Made by a program: the position numbers and the translations under genes | Shown: positions 24,436 through 33,426 of the stretch, piece by piece | How the letters are laid out: each line of letters starts with the position of its first letter | How positions within the stretch are numbered: the stretch's first letter is position 1 | NCBI RefSeq assembly: GCF_020165495.1 | Contig: NZ_JAIUIE010000017.1 | Span: forward strand, 1 to 63,092 | Length of the DNA: 63,092 nucleotides | DNA from: Mesorhizobium sp. BR1-1-16 | GTDB taxonomy: Bacteria; Pseudomonadota; Alphaproteobacteria; Rhizobiales; Kaistiaceae | Reading direction: 5' to 3' | Notes under the pieces: model-generated | What the model was told of the DNA's origin: nothing | The model's input: the letters and a program-made list of their open reading frames with translations, nothing else | Databases searched by the model: none

Positions 24436-24800
24436 GTGATGGCCTGAAGCTCACATTCGGCAGCGATGAACCCAGCGCCGTAGCGGGCATAGCTGTTGAC
24501 GTTCGTCACGGTGTAGTGCTGGCCGTCATAGACGACGACGTCGGCCTCCGTGGCACCCTGACCAGCAACAAGACGGGTGCGGGTATGCACCGTGATTGAC
24601 CCGTGCCGCTGGCGCCCTTCAGCGAGCCGCGCGAGGATATCGCCAGAACTCGATGTGACGACGGCGTAGAATGCGACGGGCGCCGCGGGCGTTCTGACCG
24701 CCATGCCGTTCGACCCGGTGACAACCGTGCTGCGCTCCAGCGTGAGCGTGTCGGCGAAGTCGGGATCGAACAGAATTTCGGAGACGTCGAGCAGGGGCAT
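24432..24800 (-). CDS. Head-tail connector-region protein, probable stopper
   Basis: 122 aa: MPLLDVSEILFDPDFADTLT, then TVHTRTRLVAGQGATEADVV and VYDGQHYTVTNVNSYARYGA. The beta-rich DGQHYTVTNV pattern recalls head-completion or stopper proteins, and gene order (between the gpG-like protein and the terminator) agrees. Four-base overlap on one side, one-base on the other. Confidence 0.65.
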   Translation of the reverse strand: MPLLDVSEILFDPDFADTLTLERSTVVTGSNGMAVRTPAAPVAFYAVVTSSSGDILARLAEGRQRHGSITVHTRTRLVAGQGATEADVVVYDGQHYTVTNVNSYARYGAGFIAAECELQAIT

Positions 24801-25300
24801 CAGCCGCCTCCCCTCTTGCGGATCACGTAGGCGATCGAATTTCTGAGCTGCCCTGTGTCGATGAGCGGGCGCTCTCCGAATCGTCCGCGCCTGAGGCGAG
24901 CAGCGAGTGTCTCGGGCGCCAGGGGCACGAAAGGACCGTCCTGTATTCGCTTGCGGACAGCGACCTGTGCCATCAGGCCAACGGCTTCGAAGGTCGCCTC
25001 TACCGCGTCCTTTTCGCCCTTGAACGCCTTGATGGCCCCGGACTTAAACCGCTTTGCGATCCGGCTTTCAGCATCGGCGATGCCGGGCCGCATGAACGGT
25101 CTGGCAGGGATGTTCACTTCCGGCGCGCCGTTGTCATGGATGTAAGCGAGCGCCGCGTTGTTGATGTCGCCGTCTTCCTCGCCTTCTTCCGGGTCGCGGC
25201 CAGCATCCTCGGCCGGCACCCCGACCAAGACGCGGGACTTCGTGAGATCGGCCACCCTCTTCAGGAGTTCCGGCGAGCCGCGTTTTGCAATCAGGGCCAT
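24800..25300 (-). CDS. Virion morphogenesis / tail-completion-like protein
   Basis: 166 aa from ATG 25300 (TGGAGGACA-type context on the opposite strand argues for nothing longer). VADLTKSRVLVGVPAEDAGR, NIPARPFMRPGIADAESRIA and PLIDTGQLRNSIAYVIRKRG. The combination ARPFMRPG...PLIDTGQLRNSI is typical of phage morphogenesis proteins of the gpG/HK97-gp10-like group, which act at the head-tail joint. Confidence 0.75.
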   Translation of the reverse strand: MALIAKRGSPELLKRVADLTKSRVLVGVPAEDAGRDPEEGEEDGDINNAALAYIHDNGAPEVNIPARPFMRPGIADAESRIAKRFKSGAIKAFKGEKDAVEATFEAVGLMAQVAVRKRIQDGPFVPLAPETLAARLRRGRFGERPLIDTGQLRNSIAYVIRKRGGG

Positions 25301-25313
25301 TGGAGGACATGCA

Positions 25314-25709
25314 TCAAAGCTGGATGCCTCCAGCCCCGAACATCCGGGCGAGCCGCTGAAACTGAACGCCATAGACAGTGAGGTTCCAGTCACCGGCGCC
25401 CTCGATCGCCACAGCGCCGGTGTCATAGGACATCGACACCTTGTCGACCGTCTTGGACGCCAGCGGGCCTTGGACTTGGCCGGGGATGCCGCCCAATCGA
25501 CCCACCGCCGCACCTTTCATCTGCAACGCGATATGATGCGCCACATAGAGTTCGATGCCGCGGTCAAGAGCCGCTCCCCATCGATCGGCAGGGAGCATGA
25601 TGGCGGCGAAGTCGATCCAGCCCTGAACGATACTGGACGCGGGCTGCGGGTCCGGCCCGTCATAGAATTCGGGGTAGTCCGCGATGAACTTCGCCACCGT
25701 CACGGTCAT
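25314..25709 (-). CDS. DUF4054-like head-tail adaptor
   Basis: 131 aa. VAKFIADYPEFYDGPDPQPA, then LYVAHHIALQMKGAAVGRLG and GDWNLTVYGVQFQRLARMFG. This is the DUF4054 pattern: a small helical adaptor binding the portal, with the LTxYGxQFxxLxR end. Lies between the capsid and connector genes. Confidence 0.83.
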   Translation of the reverse strand: MTVTVAKFIADYPEFYDGPDPQPASSIVQGWIDFAAIMLPADRWGAALDRGIELYVAHHIALQMKGAAVGRLGGIPGQVQGPLASKTVDKVSMSYDTGAVAIEGAGDWNLTVYGVQFQRLARMFGAGGIQL

Positions 25710-26002
25710 TTGCCGTCCGCCTTGATGCCGGCAATGGCCGACTTGATGCGGTCGATGCCCCAACGGCCATCGACAGTGATGCCGAGCGACGTCGCCTCCA
25801 CAATGAGCGCGGTGCGATCATCTTCCGGAGGAGCCGACTCTGCCGTCGGGGCGGCGTCATCCGGCTCCGGCTTGACGACATGCGCCTGGACGTACCAGTG
25901 ATCCGCATGCTCGTCTGGCACCTCTTGCTCTCCGGCAGCGAACGAAAGACGCTGGTTGCCGGAGAGGAGGAGCGTGAACGGCCTTGCGATCGTGAGCCGC
26001 AT
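25706..26002 (-). CDS. Small head-region protein of unknown function
   Basis: 98 aa: RLTIARPFTLLLSGNQRLSF, then HADHWYVQAHVVKPEPDDAA and a helical end SLGITVDGRWGIDRIKSAIA. An F-FI/STAR-like small protein often follows capsid genes and shares the DHWYVQAH pattern. Precise role unknown. Confidence 0.65.
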   Translation of the reverse strand: MRLTIARPFTLLLSGNQRLSFAAGEQEVPDEHADHWYVQAHVVKPEPDDAAPTAESAPPEDDRTALIVEATSLGITVDGRWGIDRIKSAIAGIKADGK

Positions 26003-27055
26003 TTAGCCGATACCGTCGCGATAGCCGATCGTCTCCGGATAGACGGTCTCGATCACGCCGAGCTTGCCGAAATACGGAACCTTGATCCAGATGCCGGCAT
26101 ACTGCGGCGCGACGGGCTGGAGCGGAACCATCGGGAAGCGGACGAATTCGGGCCGCTGGCTGTAGGCCATCATCCGGTCATAGGTCGCGCCGGGGAGATT
26201 GGCCTTGTCGAGCCACTTCACGGACACGATGTCGAGCGGGATGTTCTTCTCGGCCGTGAGGATGTTGTTCTCACGGATATAGGTCAGGATCGACTTGTCG
26301 CCGGCCGCCGAGACGTTGGTGGTGCTCAGATAGCCGAATGCCTGGGGGGCAATGGCGATCTTCGTCGGCGGCGTGGAATAGCCGGTGGCGGCCCACACCG
26401 AAACCAGCAGTTCGTTGACGTCGGCCTTGATCTCGTCCGGCGTCTTCGTGGTGAACTGCGGCGTGCCGGCGGCGCCGTTGGCGACGTTGCTCGAATTGGT
26501 GACCGCGGCGCTATTGGCAAGGCCCGTGGTGCCGATCGTGGCATCGCCGACATACACGACCTGGTCGGCATCCATCTGATGCTTGCGGTTGAGCGCGGAC
26601 AGCATCTGGACATCGATCGGGCGACCGGTGATCTGCGCCGAGGCGAGTTCCGGCACCGTGTAGGCGACTTCCATCGACCAGATGTTGAGCGGGGCGACCA
26701 CCTTGCCGATATCGAGCTGGATACGGGGGATGGTCGTGGTCTCGACGCCGGCCCATGCGATGCCGGCCGGCGAAGCGCCACCGGCGCCCGCAAAGGTCGA
26801 GATCGTGTAGCTGGTCGACGTATCACCCATCTGCACGTCGGTGCGCAGATCGATGTCACGGGTCCATGTGGTGGCGATGAGCGGCTCATGGATCATCGGA
26901 TCCAGACGCTCGAGTTCGCCGACGAGGAACGCGCCGGCACTGTCGATCGTCGCCTGGTCGAACGTCGCCATGGCATCGCGGGTGTAGTGGCGCAGGATCG
27001 CGGGAGCCGTGATGAGCGCCGTCGACCCGACGAAGTCGCGGGAATGGATGGTCAT
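26003..27055 (-). CDS. Major capsid protein (DUF2184-like)
   Basis: 350 aa from ATG 27055. IPRIQLDIGKVVAPLNIWSM, later GRPIDVQMLSALNRKHQMDA, IAPQAFGYLSTTNVSAAGDK and IPLDIVSVKWLDKANLPGAT are characteristic of DUF2184 capsids with the HK97 fold. The end IWIKVPYFGKLGVIETVYPE also fits. A long frame antisense to it (25880-27253) is an artefact of codon bias. Confidence 0.9.
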   Translation of the reverse strand: MTIHSRDFVGSTALITAPAILRHYTRDAMATFDQATIDSAGAFLVGELERLDPMIHEPLIATTWTRDIDLRTDVQMGDTSTSYTISTFAGAGGASPAGIAWAGVETTTIPRIQLDIGKVVAPLNIWSMEVAYTVPELASAQITGRPIDVQMLSALNRKHQMDADQVVYVGDATIGTTGLANSAAVTNSSNVANGAAGTPQFTTKTPDEIKADVNELLVSVWAATGYSTPPTKIAIAPQAFGYLSTTNVSAAGDKSILTYIRENNILTAEKNIPLDIVSVKWLDKANLPGATYDRMMAYSQRPEFVRFPMVPLQPVAPQYAGIWIKVPYFGKLGVIETVYPETIGYRDGIG

Positions 27056-27096
27056 GTGATTCTCCGAAGGGAGGACGGGCGCGCCGTCACGTTGGA

Positions 27097-27588
27097 TCAG
27101 ATGTTGTGGGCGATCTCGACGACGCCATTGGCATCGGCCGGGCCGGTGAAGAAGCTCCCGGTCACCGCGACGCCAGTGCCACCGCCGGCCGGCGAGGCTG
27201 CCGTCACGACGTCCCCGACGACAACCGTGCCGCCAGCCGTGGTCACGACATAGACCTGACCGTTCTTGGCGGCCGTGCCGAGCGTGAGGGCAGCGGCGAT
27301 ATAGCCACGACGCAGAACGTCGAGGATGCCCGAGGTCGGCGGAGTGGCGCCGCCCAGCGTGTTGGTCGAGGACTGCGCCGGGAAAGGCTTGACTGCCCAT
27401 CCGTAGGTGACACTGCCCGCATCGCCGGAAGCAACAGGCTGGACCTTGCCCGAAACCATCTTGACCGGCTTGCCAAAGGCAGTGGGCGGCGTGCCGGAGT
27501 CGATGATCTCCTGCGTGATGGTGAGGCTGTCGGAACGCGAGACGGTACCGGGGAAACCCGCCGGCACCCGCGTGGCATAAGCGACCAT
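27097..27588 (-). CDS. Capsid cement/decoration protein
   Basis: 163 aa: MVAYATRVPAGFPGTVSRSD, later GILDVLRRGYIAAALTLGTA and KNGQVYVVTTAGGTVVVGDV. The LRRGYI plus GxVYV pattern identifies the structural cement family encoded next to DUF2184 capsids. Probably binds the shell exterior. Confidence 0.83.
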   Translation of the reverse strand: MVAYATRVPAGFPGTVSRSDSLTITQEIIDSGTPPTAFGKPVKMVSGKVQPVASGDAGSVTYGWAVKPFPAQSSTNTLGGATPPTSGILDVLRRGYIAAALTLGTAAKNGQVYVVTTAGGTVVVGDVVTAASPAGGGTGVAVTGSFFTGPADANGVVEIAHNI

Positions 27589-27615
27589 GAGTTCTCTCCT
27601 ATGGTGCGGTGGGAA

Positions 27616-28896
27616 TCAGCCGGCGCGGCGCTGCTTGTGCAGCTCGGCAAGCTTGGCGGCCGTCATCGGCCCCTGGGGGAATGACCGGTGATCGATATTG
27701 ACCACCGGCTGCTTGTTGGCGCCGGCCGCGACCGCCGAGGCTGCGTTGAAGACGACCGCGATGGAGTCGAACGTCATGCCGGAGAGCTTCGGAACGCTGC
27801 CGCTGAAAACGCTCTCGACGATTGCCTTGCGCTTCGGATCGGCAAGCGCAGCGCTGAGAGACCGGACGCGCAGGCCATGCATCGCCTCGCCTCGCGCTTT
27901 GGGGGCGGCCTTGGCGTCGAGGGTCGGGAGCGCGATGCCGGGCGACAGGATCTCGGCCTTGGCGCGGATATCGGCCTCGGCGGCGGCATCCATTGCCGGG
28001 GCGTCTTCCTTCTTCTCTTCGACCTTGGCCGGGTCTTCGTCTTCGACAGACGTCTCGGCCTTCGGCAGCGCGGCAACCAGCGCAGCGATCGATGCTTCGA
28101 TCTTGGTCAGGCGCTCGTCGAGCGATTCCGCAAAGGACGGCTTCACTTCGTCTTCGTCCCCGACCGCGACGGGCTCTGCCGGCTCGGCCGACTTGATCTC
28201 GATCACGACACGCGTGGGGTCTTCGCCATCCGGCTCGCCCTGCGCCGCGGCGAGTTCTTCCTCGAATGCGGCCTCATCCTTCGCCTTGAAGGCCGTCCGC
28301 AGACGATCCCAGGCGGATCTCTTCACAACAGCCATCTCAGGCTCCTCTACAGGTTCATGGTCTTGGATCGCGCATGCCGGGCCTGCTCGGCCTCGATCGA
28401 CAAGGGCGACGTGGTTTCCGGTCATGCTGATTGAGCGGCCGAGGCCGGGCTTGACTTCCTCGCGCGGCGAATTGTGCCCGCACGAGACTTCGCACTTGCC
28501 AGCGAGAACATCATCGATGGCCCCCTCATCGGTGATCAGAAGATCCGCGATGAGGTAATTGTCTTCGACGCCTTCGCCGCGGCGGGTGTTCATCACGGAG
28601 CCGACCGCATGGCGCTGCCACGTCGCGGGGGTCAGCAGGTCCGGAGGATGGCCGTTAGTGACCGGTTTGCCGTTAAAACTGGCGATCGTGTCCGCGCTGA
28701 ACAGCACATCAGCGGAACGCTCGATAACCACTGCGGCCCCGGCTGGCCGAATGTCTGGAACCTCATCGGCGCGATACAGCATGGGGCCGGTGCGGGCGAT
28801 GCGGACCCCGTCACAGAAGAGGAAGCCTTCTGGCGTCCGGTACCTGGTGCGGCCGATTTGCTGGTCGACGAGGACCATCTCCCGATCCATTGTCAT
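27616..28896 (-). CDS. DUF2213 prohead protein, probable protease/scaffold fusion
   Basis: 426 aa. The ATG at 28896 overlaps the previous stop (ATGA) and is preferred to one 7 codons earlier that lacks a ribosome site. N-terminal domain: YRTPEGFLFCDGVRIARTG, FNGKPVTNGHPPDLLTPATW, CEVSCGHNSPRE and HVALVDRGRAGPACAI, the DUF2213 pattern with candidate His/Ser residues (NGHPP, GHN, NHVALVDRGR). From residue 200 on it is acidic and coiled-coil rich, as in scaffolds. Confidence 0.83.
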   Translation of the reverse strand: MTMDREMVLVDQQIGRTRYRTPEGFLFCDGVRIARTGPMLYRADEVPDIRPAGAAVVIERSADVLFSADTIASFNGKPVTNGHPPDLLTPATWQRHAVGSVMNTRRGEGVEDNYLIADLLITDEGAIDDVLAGKCEVSCGHNSPREEVKPGLGRSISMTGNHVALVDRGRAGPACAIQDHEPVEEPEMAVVKRSAWDRLRTAFKAKDEAAFEEELAAAQGEPDGEDPTRVVIEIKSAEPAEPVAVGDEDEVKPSFAESLDERLTKIEASIAALVAALPKAETSVEDEDPAKVEEKKEDAPAMDAAAEADIRAKAEILSPGIALPTLDAKAAPKARGEAMHGLRVRSLSAALADPKRKAIVESVFSGSVPKLSGMTFDSIAVVFNAASAVAAGANKQPVVNIDHRSFPQGPMTAAKLAELHKQRRAG

Positions 28897-29273
28897 GCCG
28901 AGAGGTTGCGGTACCATTTTCCAGCCACCGGGCAGGAGTAGATTGCCGACTTGCCAGCGGCCTGCGCAACGCCGGTTGCCGTCGCAACATCATTGATCGT
29001 GTCGGTCCCGGCGCCGAAAACCTGCATGGAATTCGAAGCGGCGCCGTTCGTGATGACGATGACGAGACCGACGACACTGGCGGGCAGCTTGACGCTGTCC
29101 GCGGCCGTGGCAACGGTCGTGACGTGGTTCACCGAGGCGACGAGCTGGCGCGCATTGGTCTGGCCGCCACCGGCATAGGCCGTGATACCCGTTTCAGCGG
29201 CGAGAGAGAGCTTGTTGAAATCGCCGACCGCAGCCGACAGTTTGCCCTTGCGGGGATATGCAGGGAGGACCAT
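28893..29273 (-). CDS. Hypothetical head-associated structural protein
   Basis: 126 aa with AGGAG upstream of ATG. MVLPAYPRKGKLSAAVGDFN, then a beta/Gly/Val-rich body (SVVGLVIVITNGAASNSMQV) and SCPVAGKWYRNLSA. Similar in flavour to the small protein at 31785 (both short, Ala/Thr/Val-rich beta proteins in the head module), perhaps head fibres or decoration. No family assigned. Confidence 0.62.
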   Translation of the reverse strand: MVLPAYPRKGKLSAAVGDFNKLSLAAETGITAYAGGGQTNARQLVASVNHVTTVATAADSVKLPASVVGLVIVITNGAASNSMQVFGAGTDTINDVATATGVAQAAGKSAIYSCPVAGKWYRNLSA

Positions 29274-29311
29274 GGCTGGCTCCTGTTCGAGGATCGTGTT
29301 AGGTGACGACG

Positions 29312-29632
29312 ATGCGGCGCACCGAAGAGATCGAAGACCTGATCGATGATCTGAATGAGCTTGCCCTGGCGTCTGCCGGGGCGATGAATGACGGGATTTC
29401 GATCGGCGGAATGGACCGACACTTCCTGAGCCGCATTGCAGGGATCGGGATAGCAACAGCCGCGGAGACCACGGAGGCCGAGGCCGCCGAGATCATCAGA
29501 TGCTATTTCGATGCCTTGGTGCGCATCGCAGATGGGACGTCCGAAGCGTCGGCTATTGCTGAGGCGGCTTTGTCGTTCGAGCCGACCGCCGCAACAACCG
29601 TGAATGGACAACCGCTGAAATCAGCCGACTAG
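29312..29632 (+). CDS. Hypothetical small acidic protein on the plus strand inside the head module
   Basis: 106 aa from ATG with AGGTGA upstream. Acidic, helical: EEIEDLIDDLNELALASAGA, then AAETTEAEAAEIIRCYFDAL. It is divergent from the gene at 28893 and its 3' end overlaps the MuF-like gene by 4 nt. Another plus-strand insertion in the late operon. No known domain. Confidence 0.5.
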   Translation: MRRTEEIEDLIDDLNELALASAGAMNDGISIGGMDRHFLSRIAGIGIATAAETTEAEAAEIIRCYFDALVRIADGTSEASAIAEAALSFEPTAATTVNGQPLKSAD

Positions 29633-30429
29633 TCTCCCTCCGGGATCACCGGTTCAGCCCAGCATCGACAATTCCATATGCCGCCGGGCAGGGCGTGATG
29701 CCCTGGATCACATTCCGGCGGTTGATCCCACCGGAACGTCTTGCCGTTCAGCGACTTGTGGCTCGGCCTCACATCGCTATCGCCGGCCGTGTGCCAGATG
29801 AAATGGGTTGAGCCGATGCTCTCGGCGCGAGCTTTTGTCAGTTCGGTTGCCGTCCGGCTGGTTTCGGTTCGGGCGATGGTGTTCGCCCGACCTTCCGTCA
29901 CCTCTCCGGTCTTCATGATCTCGGCCGCGACCTCTGAGGCCCGCGTGCCCTTGATGATCCCCTCGCGGGTCAAGTCTCGCACCCGCTGCGCCGCTTCGCG
30001 CGGCAGGCTGGTGATCAGCGCCGTCTGCCGGTCAAGCGCCTCTCGCATCGCTCGGCCAGTCGGCGCATCTGCAATTTCCTCACGGAGCAACCGCCCCATC
30101 TCGCTCGATCGAGCTTCCCATGCCGCTTTATCGCGACGGGCAACCTCGGCGACCATGCTGCGGCCAGTCGCCTTGGCCCATCCCTCGATCACGCTGGAAT
30201 ATCGCTCCAGCACCGAAGCAATGGTCTCTGCCGACCCCGGCGACTCGGGGTCATGCGCCCCTACGATCTCCCCGACATGCCGCGCGATCTTGCGTAGCTG
30301 CCGGGCATAGCCACTTTCAGCCTTGCGCGCCCTGGTCCACTCAGACTTCGACGAGCGCTTCCTTCGGCTCGAGTTCGTCGCTTCGTCCTTCGTCATCGTC
30401 AGGGACAATGGGCGCAAGCTCAGGGGCAT
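29629..30429 (-). CDS. MuF/SPP1 gp7-like head morphogenesis protein
   Basis: 266 aa from ATG 30429, selected because AGGAG lies 6-7 nt upstream; an ATG 33 nt further in has none. The C-terminal domain reads RANTIARTETSRTATELTKA, then HFIWHTAGDSDVRPSHKSLN, then PGHHALPGGIWNCRCWAEPV. The ARTE and TxxDxRVRPxHxxxxG-like plus NCRC signatures are diagnostic of minor capsid MuF proteins. Overlaps the portal gene by 89 nt. Confidence 0.86.
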   Translation of the reverse strand: MPLSLRPLSLTMTKDEATNSSRRKRSSKSEWTRARKAESGYARQLRKIARHVGEIVGAHDPESPGSAETIASVLERYSSVIEGWAKATGRSMVAEVARRDKAAWEARSSEMGRLLREEIADAPTGRAMREALDRQTALITSLPREAAQRVRDLTREGIIKGTRASEVAAEIMKTGEVTEGRANTIARTETSRTATELTKARAESIGSTHFIWHTAGDSDVRPSHKSLNGKTFRWDQPPECDPGHHALPGGIWNCRCWAEPVIPEGD

Positions 30430-31780
30430 CGAGTTCTCCTGGCGCCGGCGGCTCATTGGCGGCAGCGTCGATGTCGACCGCCGCAATGTTCGACCACACC
30501 CCGGTCACGTCAGCGGATTGGCGCAGTTCACGCATCGCAGTGGGCAGGTCAACGATGCCGGCCTCGAAGGCTTGGGTGACGGCACCGGTCACGCCCACGG
30601 CGATGGTGGCCCTCTCCGTCTCCGACATCTGCCAGAGCGAGTTGAACGTGAAGTCGAGATCCTTCGGCACATCGGGCGAAATGTCCGACCGATGCACCAT
30701 CTCGATCACGCTACCGATGCCGCGACGCAGACGGCTTTCCTGCTGTTGCCCGATCAGGTCGTAATAGGTCCGGATGTCCGATTCCCCGGTGGCGTTGAGA
30801 CCGGATGGGCTCTGGCCGAACAGCCGCACGAGCGGTATTTGCAACGCGCCGGACAATTGCTGTGCGAACTGCAACAGCACGTCCGACATGCCTGCGAACG
30901 TGTAGCTGTGCGCCTCGAACTCGTCATCGCCGTCCAGCAGGGTCAGCCCTTCGTTAGACTGCATCTGCCGGATCATCGAGAACATCTTGATCAGGGCTTC
31001 TTCGGCCGGGCCGCCCTGGGCCAATATCTCGCGAAGCCCTTTGACCTTCACCGTCCGAAGATGTGCCTTGTATACGAGTTGTGCCGCGCCCTGCGTCGTG
31101 CTGTCGAACGCGACAAGCCGGTCATAGAGCCGCTCGACGATCGACAGCCCCCAGCCATATTCAGCGACGCGCTGCCAGTAGGGCAGGCTTACGCCATCAT
31201 AGCGGATCACACGGCTGTGGTGGACGCGCTGCCCGCGCAATGCCTGCGCCGATACCATCACGTCGTAATAGGCTGGCTGGCCGATATCCGGGCCGAACTC
31301 CTGGACCAATTCGTTGAAACTCGGCGTGACGTTCCACCGGTCCAGCGTGATCAGGCCTTTGTATTGTCCTTTCCCGACCGTCTCCATGCGGAGCGGTGTC
31401 GATAGATCCTGGCCTTCAACGAGATGAACCGCGATGGCCCCGCCATAGAGGCGCCCCCACTTGATGCAGTCCTCGATCGTCGACCAGATGCCTCGACGGT
31501 CAATGCCCTTCTGAAGCTTGCCGAGATCGTCGGGCTCGATCGACGAAGAGATGTCGATGCCGGCGCGGACCATGTCCTCGGCGACGCAATCCACGGCCTG
31601 GCCAACCAACCACGACCCGCGATACATCCATTCGAGTTGCGAGCGCTGCCGCGTGATCGGGTTGAGCGCGTAAGTGGCGCCAGAAGAGACGTTGTCGGTT
31701 CCGATGCCGAGACGGGCCGCGACGTTCTGAAACCCGTCATTGGTCCGCGCTGGCACCCGCACGCGGGGCTTTTCTGCCAT
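30341..31780 (-). CDS. Portal protein (DUF1073 family)
   Basis: 479 aa from ATG 31780. YRGSWLVGQAVDCVAEDMVR, IKWGRLYGGAIAVHLVEGQD, FNELVQEFGPDIGQPAYYDV and SGALQIPLVRLFGQSPSGLN followed by TGESDIRTYYDLIGQQQ are hallmarks of DUF1073 portals. It forms the dodecameric DNA gate. The acidic tail (VPDDDEGRSDELEPKEALVE) is encoded in the overlap with MuF. Some database entries label this family Acb1-like; nothing here shows the catalytic anti-CBASS domain. Confidence 0.88.
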   Translation of the reverse strand: MAEKPRVRVPARTNDGFQNVAARLGIGTDNVSSGATYALNPITRQRSQLEWMYRGSWLVGQAVDCVAEDMVRAGIDISSSIEPDDLGKLQKGIDRRGIWSTIEDCIKWGRLYGGAIAVHLVEGQDLSTPLRMETVGKGQYKGLITLDRWNVTPSFNELVQEFGPDIGQPAYYDVMVSAQALRGQRVHHSRVIRYDGVSLPYWQRVAEYGWGLSIVERLYDRLVAFDSTTQGAAQLVYKAHLRTVKVKGLREILAQGGPAEEALIKMFSMIRQMQSNEGLTLLDGDDEFEAHSYTFAGMSDVLLQFAQQLSGALQIPLVRLFGQSPSGLNATGESDIRTYYDLIGQQQESRLRRGIGSVIEMVHRSDISPDVPKDLDFTFNSLWQMSETERATIAVGVTGAVTQAFEAGIVDLPTAMRELRQSADVTGVWSNIAAVDIDAAANEPPAPGELDAPELAPIVPDDDEGRSDELEPKEALVEV

Positions 31781-31784
31781 GCTG

Positions 31785-32123
31785 CTACGGCGCCGAAAGG
31801 ACGGCGACCTTCTGGCCGGCGAACAGAGCAAGCTCGATCGAGGTATTCGCCAGCATGATACGCCGCGCGCCCGATGCCGCCGTTGCCGTCGAGATCGACG
31901 TGTCAGGCGTCGACCCCACGGCAACCCAGCACAGGGTATCCGTGGTCACGCGTGCATAGTTGATCCCCGCGGCGCCGACTGCGGTCCCGGTCGCCTGCGA
32001 TCCGGAGATGGTCAAGACCTCCGTCTTGGCGCAGCGACCGTGGATTGCCGCGCCGTTGGGCGCAGAAACGCCCGAGGATGCCGGCTGGGCTCGCTGGCCG
32101 TATTCAACATATGCACTAGCCAT
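31785..32123 (-). CDS. Hypothetical small structural protein
   Basis: 112 aa: MASAYVEYGQRAQPASSGVS, then VLTISGSQATGTAVGAAGIN and a hydrophobic beta-rich end. Encoded between terminase and portal with an 8-nt overlap with terminase. Resembles head-decoration or beta-sandwich proteins in composition. Unassigned. Confidence 0.6.
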   Translation of the reverse strand: MASAYVEYGQRAQPASSGVSAPNGAAIHGRCAKTEVLTISGSQATGTAVGAAGINYARVTTDTLCWVAVGSTPDTSISTATAASGARRIMLANTSIELALFAGQKVAVLSAP

Positions 32124-33426
32124 CGGCGAAAGCCCCTATCCATGTTGCCGGGTTGTACCCGTCGCCCAGCATCAATTCCGTCACTGCCCAGACCAGCGCG
32201 TCGGCTCGATCGGGGGAGCCGTCACCGATGAAGCCGTCGGGCGTCATGGCACACATCTGGTCTTCGAGATCGGCCAGCCCCGCCACATGCTTGACGCGGC
32301 CTTGTTCGTAGAGAGCAGCAACCGGCTCAGCACGAGCGACCTTGCCGCGCGATGCCGTGACTTCCTTGTATGAGACACTGCGATCGACCGTCCTGATGAC
32401 GTGCTCGACCATTGCGCCGCCAAAATTCCGCTCTGCGACAATGCGGTCCGCGTCGAACTCGCTGTAGGCTTCGACCGCCCTTCGTCCCCAGCCGTCCGGC
32501 GAGAGCTTGCAGGTGCGATCGGCCATGACATACGCAGTACCGTCGATGCCCTTGCCCGCCACGACGATGCCGATTGAATCTCCGCCGTCTGTGGCGCCTT
32601 TGGTGCCGGATGGGTCAACTGCGACCACAACCCGCTGCATGGGAGGGAGGCTGCGGACCAAAGCTGCATCGATCATCGCGCGGGACCAGAGCGCGCCCGG
32701 CACGTCGTCGAGGATCTCGGCGTTCAGCTCCTGCCGGCCAAGGCGAGTTCCCTCGTATCGGGTCTTGAGCTTCGCTAGGAATTGCGCCGGCAGGTTCTCG
32801 GCGTTGTCGAACGTAGAGCCGCGTGTCACGACCGTCATTGGATCGACGAGAATCTCTCGAATGACAGGGATCGGCCGCGGTGTCGTGGTGACGAAAGCTC
32901 GCGGGTCGTTTCCGCTGCGCATCGTGAACTGCAGCATGTCCCATGTGTCGCGGGCGTACCGATACTTCGCTAGCTCGTCGACCCATGCCGTATCGAACTC
33001 GGGTCCGCGCAGCTGGTCAGGCTCATTGCCGTTGTAGCCCAGCGCTACGGCGCCATTCGGCCAGAGCAGGCGGACCGGCTTGAACCGAACCGCCGGGGCT
33101 TCCTCGGGAGGGTGGATCGCGACCAACCGCGCCACCATGACCTCCTCAAGGTCCTTCTGCGTCTCGGCGACGAGGGCGATGCTGCGGGCACCGGCGGCAA
33201 CCCGCTCCCTCACCCATTGTGCACCGGCTTCCGTCTTGCCGAAGCCGCGGCCGGCGAGTGCCAGCCAGGTATTCCATATGCCCTCTGGCGCGATCTGGTT
33301 CGGTCGAGCCCAGAAGCGCCAGTCCCAGAGCAGTTCTTTCGCCTGGTCTTCAGTCAGACCTGCCAGTATCGCCTGTCGTTCCGCCTCGTCCAGCGAGGCG
33401 AGCGAGCTTGCCAGCGAGGATGTCAC
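32116..33426 (-). CDS. terL: Terminase large subunit
   Basis: 436 aa. ATPase Walker A LAGRGFGKTEAGAQW (residues 57-71), Walker B FDTAWVDELAKY near 143, and the TTTPRPIPVIREI segment near 185. The C-terminal nuclease has VVVAVDPSGTKGATDGGDSI (catalytic Asp near 270), AERNFGGAMVEHVIRTVD and SPDRADALVWAVTELML. It translocates and cuts phage DNA. Its 5' end overlaps the small-subunit gene by 77 nt. Confidence 0.95.
   Translation of the reverse strand: MTSSLASSLASLDEAERQAILAGLTEDQAKELLWDWRFWARPNQIAPEGIWNTWLALAGRGFGKTEAGAQWVRERVAAGARSIALVAETQKDLEEVMVARLVAIHPPEEAPAVRFKPVRLLWPNGAVALGYNGNEPDQLRGPEFDTAWVDELAKYRYARDTWDMLQFTMRSGNDPRAFVTTTPRPIPVIREILVDPMTVVTRGSTFDNAENLPAQFLAKLKTRYEGTRLGRQELNAEILDDVPGALWSRAMIDAALVRSLPPMQRVVVAVDPSGTKGATDGGDSIGIVVAGKGIDGTAYVMADRTCKLSPDGWGRRAVEAYSEFDADRIVAERNFGGAMVEHVIRTVDRSVSYKEVTASRGKVARAEPVAALYEQGRVKHVAGLADLEDQMCAMTPDGFIGDGSPDRADALVWAVTELMLGDGYNPATWIGAFADG

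Noticed and set aside
25880-27253. 457-codon plus-strand frame opposite the capsid genes
   Set aside because: It is Arg/His/Asp-rich, matches no family and covers three genes with clear capsid and connector motifs on the other strand.
30341-31780. Anti-CBASS enzyme call for the DUF1073 protein
   Set aside because: The sequence is portal-like along its whole length, and no separate phosphodiesterase domain with paired HxT/HxS motifs is visible.
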